64,000 bases of DNA from Eleginops maclovinus (taxonomy: Eukaryota; Chordata; Actinopteri; Perciformes; Eleginopidae): contig NC_086355.1 of the NCBI RefSeq assembly GCF_036324505.1, positions 23,920,018 through 23,984,017 on the forward strand. Reading direction: 5' to 3'. The notes below the pieces were generated by a model. That model did no database searches. It saw nothing but the letters and a program-made list of their open reading frames with translations, and was not told the DNA's origin. Position 1 is the first letter of the stretch. Each line of letters starts with the position of its first letter. Positions 60,501 through 64,000 of the stretch are shown here, one piece after another. Both the position numbers and the translations under genes were made by a program.

Positions 60501-63400
60501 TTTGTAACTTTAAATTCTTTCCTGTGTAATTGTTGTGTTTTTTTTTTTCTCGTGACGAGAAGTGGGATGGGCCTATATTTGATTTCCTGATGTTATGGGC
60601 GTGTAGCTCAAAAAAACAAAAAGGTGAGGCAGAAATAGTTGGGTACCATCACACACAGCGGTCCTCGTTCGTACTGGTTGAAACATAAAGCTGGCTGTGT
60701 GTCAGGAGTGTCTCTGGTAAGCTGGAGCCGTGGGACAGTAATTACAACCATGATTAACAGCTTCCCTGGCATCCACAGAGCTGCCAGCGTGCACAGCTCC
60801 ACATACCTGCTAGTTCCTTTCTGCCGTCTGCTGATGTGTTTGCATCACCGGGGAACAACTACTCAGATCCTTGGTTAAAAGTATTGAAACCCCACTGAAA
60901 ATATTACAAGTGAAATCCTGTTTAAATATCAGTGAGATGTGCACTAAAAATACTGCAATTACATGTTCCCTGTCAGTGTTTACTATGTTTCTAGATCAGA
61001 GTTAGCTACCATAGCTGTTGTGCTAAACATACCAAGCCTATACTGAATAAATCTACAGCAATGGGTCATGTGCGATGAGACCTTTACATGTTTGTACCTT
61101 CTCTGTCAGATCTAATTATCTCTTAAAAAGTCAACTTTTCATGAGTTTCTCAGAAAAGCTGCCCTGTTTCAGCTTTGTGATGACTCATTTTCCAGGCTGA
61201 GCGAGCCTTTTAAAGCCTTTATTTATAACTGAAGAAACCAGGAGACTATCAAGACACAAAGAAACACTTCATTCTTTAGTTTATCATTAAAACCTCCCAA
61301 CCATTATGACATATACACAGTTATTACTGGACAGGAAGGGGATTCAAAACTTGAATCTTCTCAATAATTTAAGTCGCCAGAGAAATGGCAAATTATAAAG
61401 ATATTTATTAATATCTATACATTTATGTACATTTAATGCAACATTGTGATGTGAGTTAATTGAAACCTCATGTACTACTCTTCGCACCTTCTGGTTGGAT
61501 TCAAACTGCATTTACTTGTCCTAATTTAATCTCATCTAGAGAAAAAGTACATTTGTCTAAAAGTGAAGAACCCGTTTCTTGACTTTGTACTTGTGTAACG
61601 TTACTTAGTAACTTTGCACCAGCGTTCGTGCAGACAGTAGTGCATCGGTATCTGTTGTTGTGTGTTAGGAAACTCGGTCTGTTTCATCAGAGCGGTTCTC
61701 CCCATTAACACTCTTAATGTTTTTGTTTCCCAAGGTAGCTTTAAAGTTGCCATAATGTCAGTGTCAACACTCTATGTAGCAGCACGAGGCTTGCCCGCCT
61801 GAACGTCTACCTGTGCCAACACCTACCAACGGATTGAATCCATGCAGTGTTTCTGCAGGGCTCCACTGAAACACTTCACGTGACTGTGAAATATCAGCCG
61901 GATAATTACTCTAAATATATCTATTAGGATCTGCCAAGGAGAGCAATGAGATGTGTTTGCCTGCAGGGTAAATAGCATGTTAGGGAGGGATCAGAGTCAA
62001 TACCTCTTTACCTGTACTTGGAGGGATGAGTGAAGAGGAGCGGCAGCACGTTCAAATCAGTGTGACGGTGCATGTGACTGACAGGGAGATAAATGTCCTG
62101 TCAGAGATGATCTGGGGTTGTTTTTTAATCTCCTCTGGTTGAGCCTGCACACAAATGACAGTCTATGCTGACAGCGGGAGAGAGATGTGTAGCTGTCTTG
62201 TCATGCTGCCTAATGCACGCCAAGATCTCCACAGCTGGAATGTTAATGACGCTGAGCAAAAAAGCTGAAGGCCATTAAAGCATGTTCTGAACTCAAGGCC
62301 ATACACTCGCATCCATTCTATCAATAATCACTGCAGCAAAGGTACGGATCCACCGCTGAGCACACTTTCTCACATGCTTTTTTCCCCAAAGTCACACATA
62401 TGCACTATAAATAAGACACTGAACACGCACACACAACCTCCACAACCCCCGGTTATCAGCTTAAACAAATATTGTCCTTCTGCCCTCAGTCATCCAATAC
62501 TGCCACAGGTTCAGGACATGACAGCTGCCAAGCTGATGGGGTCAACCTGGTTTATAAACGCAACAGCATTCATTCTTCCAAAAATCAGCCGGGTCCGCAT
62601 TCACTTAATGAATTTATAACTCTTCATCGCCTCGGGGCCAGGCATTCCTCCACTTCGCTTCATTGGTGTTTGGCTACGTGGAGAAATGTGGCGCGCTTTC
62701 TTTTGCTTATCCTCCACCAAGGGAATTCTAGGGATTTATTTTTCATTTTCTGACTCCATTAAAGTTCTTTACCCCCTCCTAACCTATGATCGCAGCCCGT
62801 TGCTAAAGTTCACTGAGCTAACACAACAGGATTTTCGATTACCAGCAATTAAAGCCTCACCCTTTTGTTTCAGCCCTAGAGACCATGTAAAGGCACTCTT
62901 ATTCTAAGGATTTATGGTGTGGGCCCCTAAGACAGGAGGCTTATTCCACCCCTGTTTACTTCTGCCTACAACCCAAAGTGACATTTTGACCTTTGGAGCA
63001 ACTCGGACTGAGGTCCCTGCAAGCTCTCTCTCACGGGTGGATTACTGCTGGAGTAAAAAGGGCTTTGCAACTTGAAAGCATATTTGTGAACACTAATGAG
63101 CAGAAAACGTCATTAATCCAATCATTGTTAAAGGCTGCCTCAGTATTGTTGCCTTTTCTCTCTCATTTTTGTTTTTGTTTTAATAGAGAAGATACTCTTG
63201 GATTTCACCTGCAACACAAACTCTGTAATCAGTGCCAGGTTAATGGTGGTTTGTTATTGACTTCTGAACACGGGAATCATGTTTGTCAGGTGGTGAGATA
63301 TTTAAATATTAAACTAGTGGACTAACTCTTTAAGTCACAAAAGAGTATTTAAATATTATACAAAAAGTCAATCAGAACTTTGCTTGTCTACGAGAGTAAA
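60501..63400. other. Intergenic DNA downstream of inhbb, repeat-poor
   Basis: No gene or repeat is recognised. Between about 62200 and 63330 the sequence is of balanced composition and lacks simple repeats, which is unusual for this window; it may hold conserved non-coding elements. Confidence 0.4.
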
Positions 63401-63407
63401 ATGCTAC

Positions 63408-63735
63408 ACGGAAAAAACTGAAGCGTTGACTTTAATTAAAGGTATTATGTCAACAGATTTCACATAACTGTATCAGGTTAGATGAAAGTAATAATATTAA
63501 GTTGAACCAAAAGTTGTTTTATTTAAACTTAATATTATTGCTTTCAACTAACATCTTTTTTCTTCTTTTTTTTCAGCATGTAAAGCGGCCTTGGGTCCCT
63601 TGAAAGGCTCTATAAAAATGTTATGTGTTGTTATTGTTGTTGTTATTTTTATTATTATTATTATTATTATTATTAAGTGAAATCTGTTGACATAATACAT
63701 TTAATTAAAGTCAACGTTTCAGTTTTTTCGGAGTA
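63408..63735. repeat. Palindromic MITE family C, most complete copy, interrupted by a LINE tail
   Basis: The left half starts 'ggaaaaaactgaagcgttga'. The centre has 'aataatattaagttgaacca' mirrored by 'aaacttaatattattgcttt'. The right half ends 'aaagtcaacgtttcagtttt'. Between the right-half segments a foreign piece (about 63553-63676) is inserted. Confidence 0.75.
63553..63676 (+). repeat. LINE-type 3' tail with (ATT)n inserted in the MITE
   Basis: 'gtaaagcggccttgggtccc' and 'ttgaaaggctctataaaaat', then a TTG/ATT microsatellite. This is the form of a common fish LINE 3' end. Confidence 0.55.
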
Positions 63736-63829
63736 ATTGATGCACCAATATTATCTCGAAATGTCAAATATATAAGTGTAATTATATCAACACATAAAGG
63801 CGATTTTTCTGCACAATGATTACTTTTAA

Positions 63830-64000
63830 TTTTTAGACTTGAAGTACATTTTTCTAATACAACTTTTGCACTTTTACTTCAGGACGATTTGGAATGCAGG
63901 ACTTTTACCTGTAATGAAGTATATTTGACAATAATTAAGTATATTTGACAATAATATATATATTAACAGCAACTTTAACTCAAGTAAAGCATCTGAAAAC
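63830..64000. repeat. Family B repeat fragment at window edge
   Basis: 'cttttgcacttttacttcag' and 'tggaatgcaggacttttacc', typical phrases of the family; truncated by the window end. Confidence 0.45.

Overview
The window is chromosomal DNA of a ray-finned (teleost) fish. Split genes with GT-AG introns encode vertebrate-specific proteins, and the non-coding DNA is full of teleost-type repeats: tRNA-derived SINEs, palindromic MITEs, hAT remnants, LINE tails, BEL/Pao and Ty3/gypsy elements, and long CA/GT microsatellites. No prokaryotic, organellar or viral genome is present.

Three host genes lie on the + strand. (1) slc10a2 (about 6.17-11.3 kb), the apical sodium/bile acid cotransporter, has six coding exons that join in phase into 375 codons. 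(2) A kelch-repeat gene (19.0-46.3 kb) has seven coding exons that I assembled by splice phase. Two are very short (47 and 79 nt), and the joined frame is 436 codons. Its introns hold most of the mobile DNA. (3) inhbb (about 51.7-60.5 kb), the activin/inhibin beta-B subunit, has two coding exons split by a 5.4-kb intron (405 codons). It has a TATA promoter, a long 5' leader with upstream ORFs and a roughly 1.6-kb 3' UTR.

The main feature is the burden of young retrotransposons in the kelch gene. Intron 1 carries a BEL/Pao element in sense orientation (19397-24495). Intron 2 carries an antisense Ty3/gypsy chromovirus-type element (25231-30491) nested inside an older TIR element, followed by a long palindrome split by a hAT fragment (31116-34037). 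Intron 4 carries a second, antisense, full-length BEL/Pao element (37113-43273). In each LTR element the two LTRs read as identical, or differ by a single 8-bp repeat unit. Each is flanked by a perfect 5-bp target duplication and keeps long open frames. The sense BEL copy has lost the integrase region in frame. The gypsy element carries a short complement between its primer-binding region and its own LTR, which suggests self-priming.

Region by region: 1-6.1 kb, AT-rich intergenic DNA with a SINE and teleost repeats; 6.1-11.3 kb, slc10a2 with MITEs in its introns; 11.3-19 kb, intergenic DNA with a tandem duplication, a hairpin element, a hAT-like element, a LINE reverse-transcriptase remnant and a SINE; 19-46.4 kb, the kelch gene; 46.4-51.7 kb, intergenic DNA with L1-like fragments; 51.7-60.5 kb, inhbb; 60.5-64 kb, unique sequence that could be regulatory, ending in a MITE interrupted by a LINE tail. 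Apart from sharing a strand, nothing in the sequence shows that the three host genes work together. I saw no undescribed coding system; the most interesting items concern retrotransposon biology and splice-site context.
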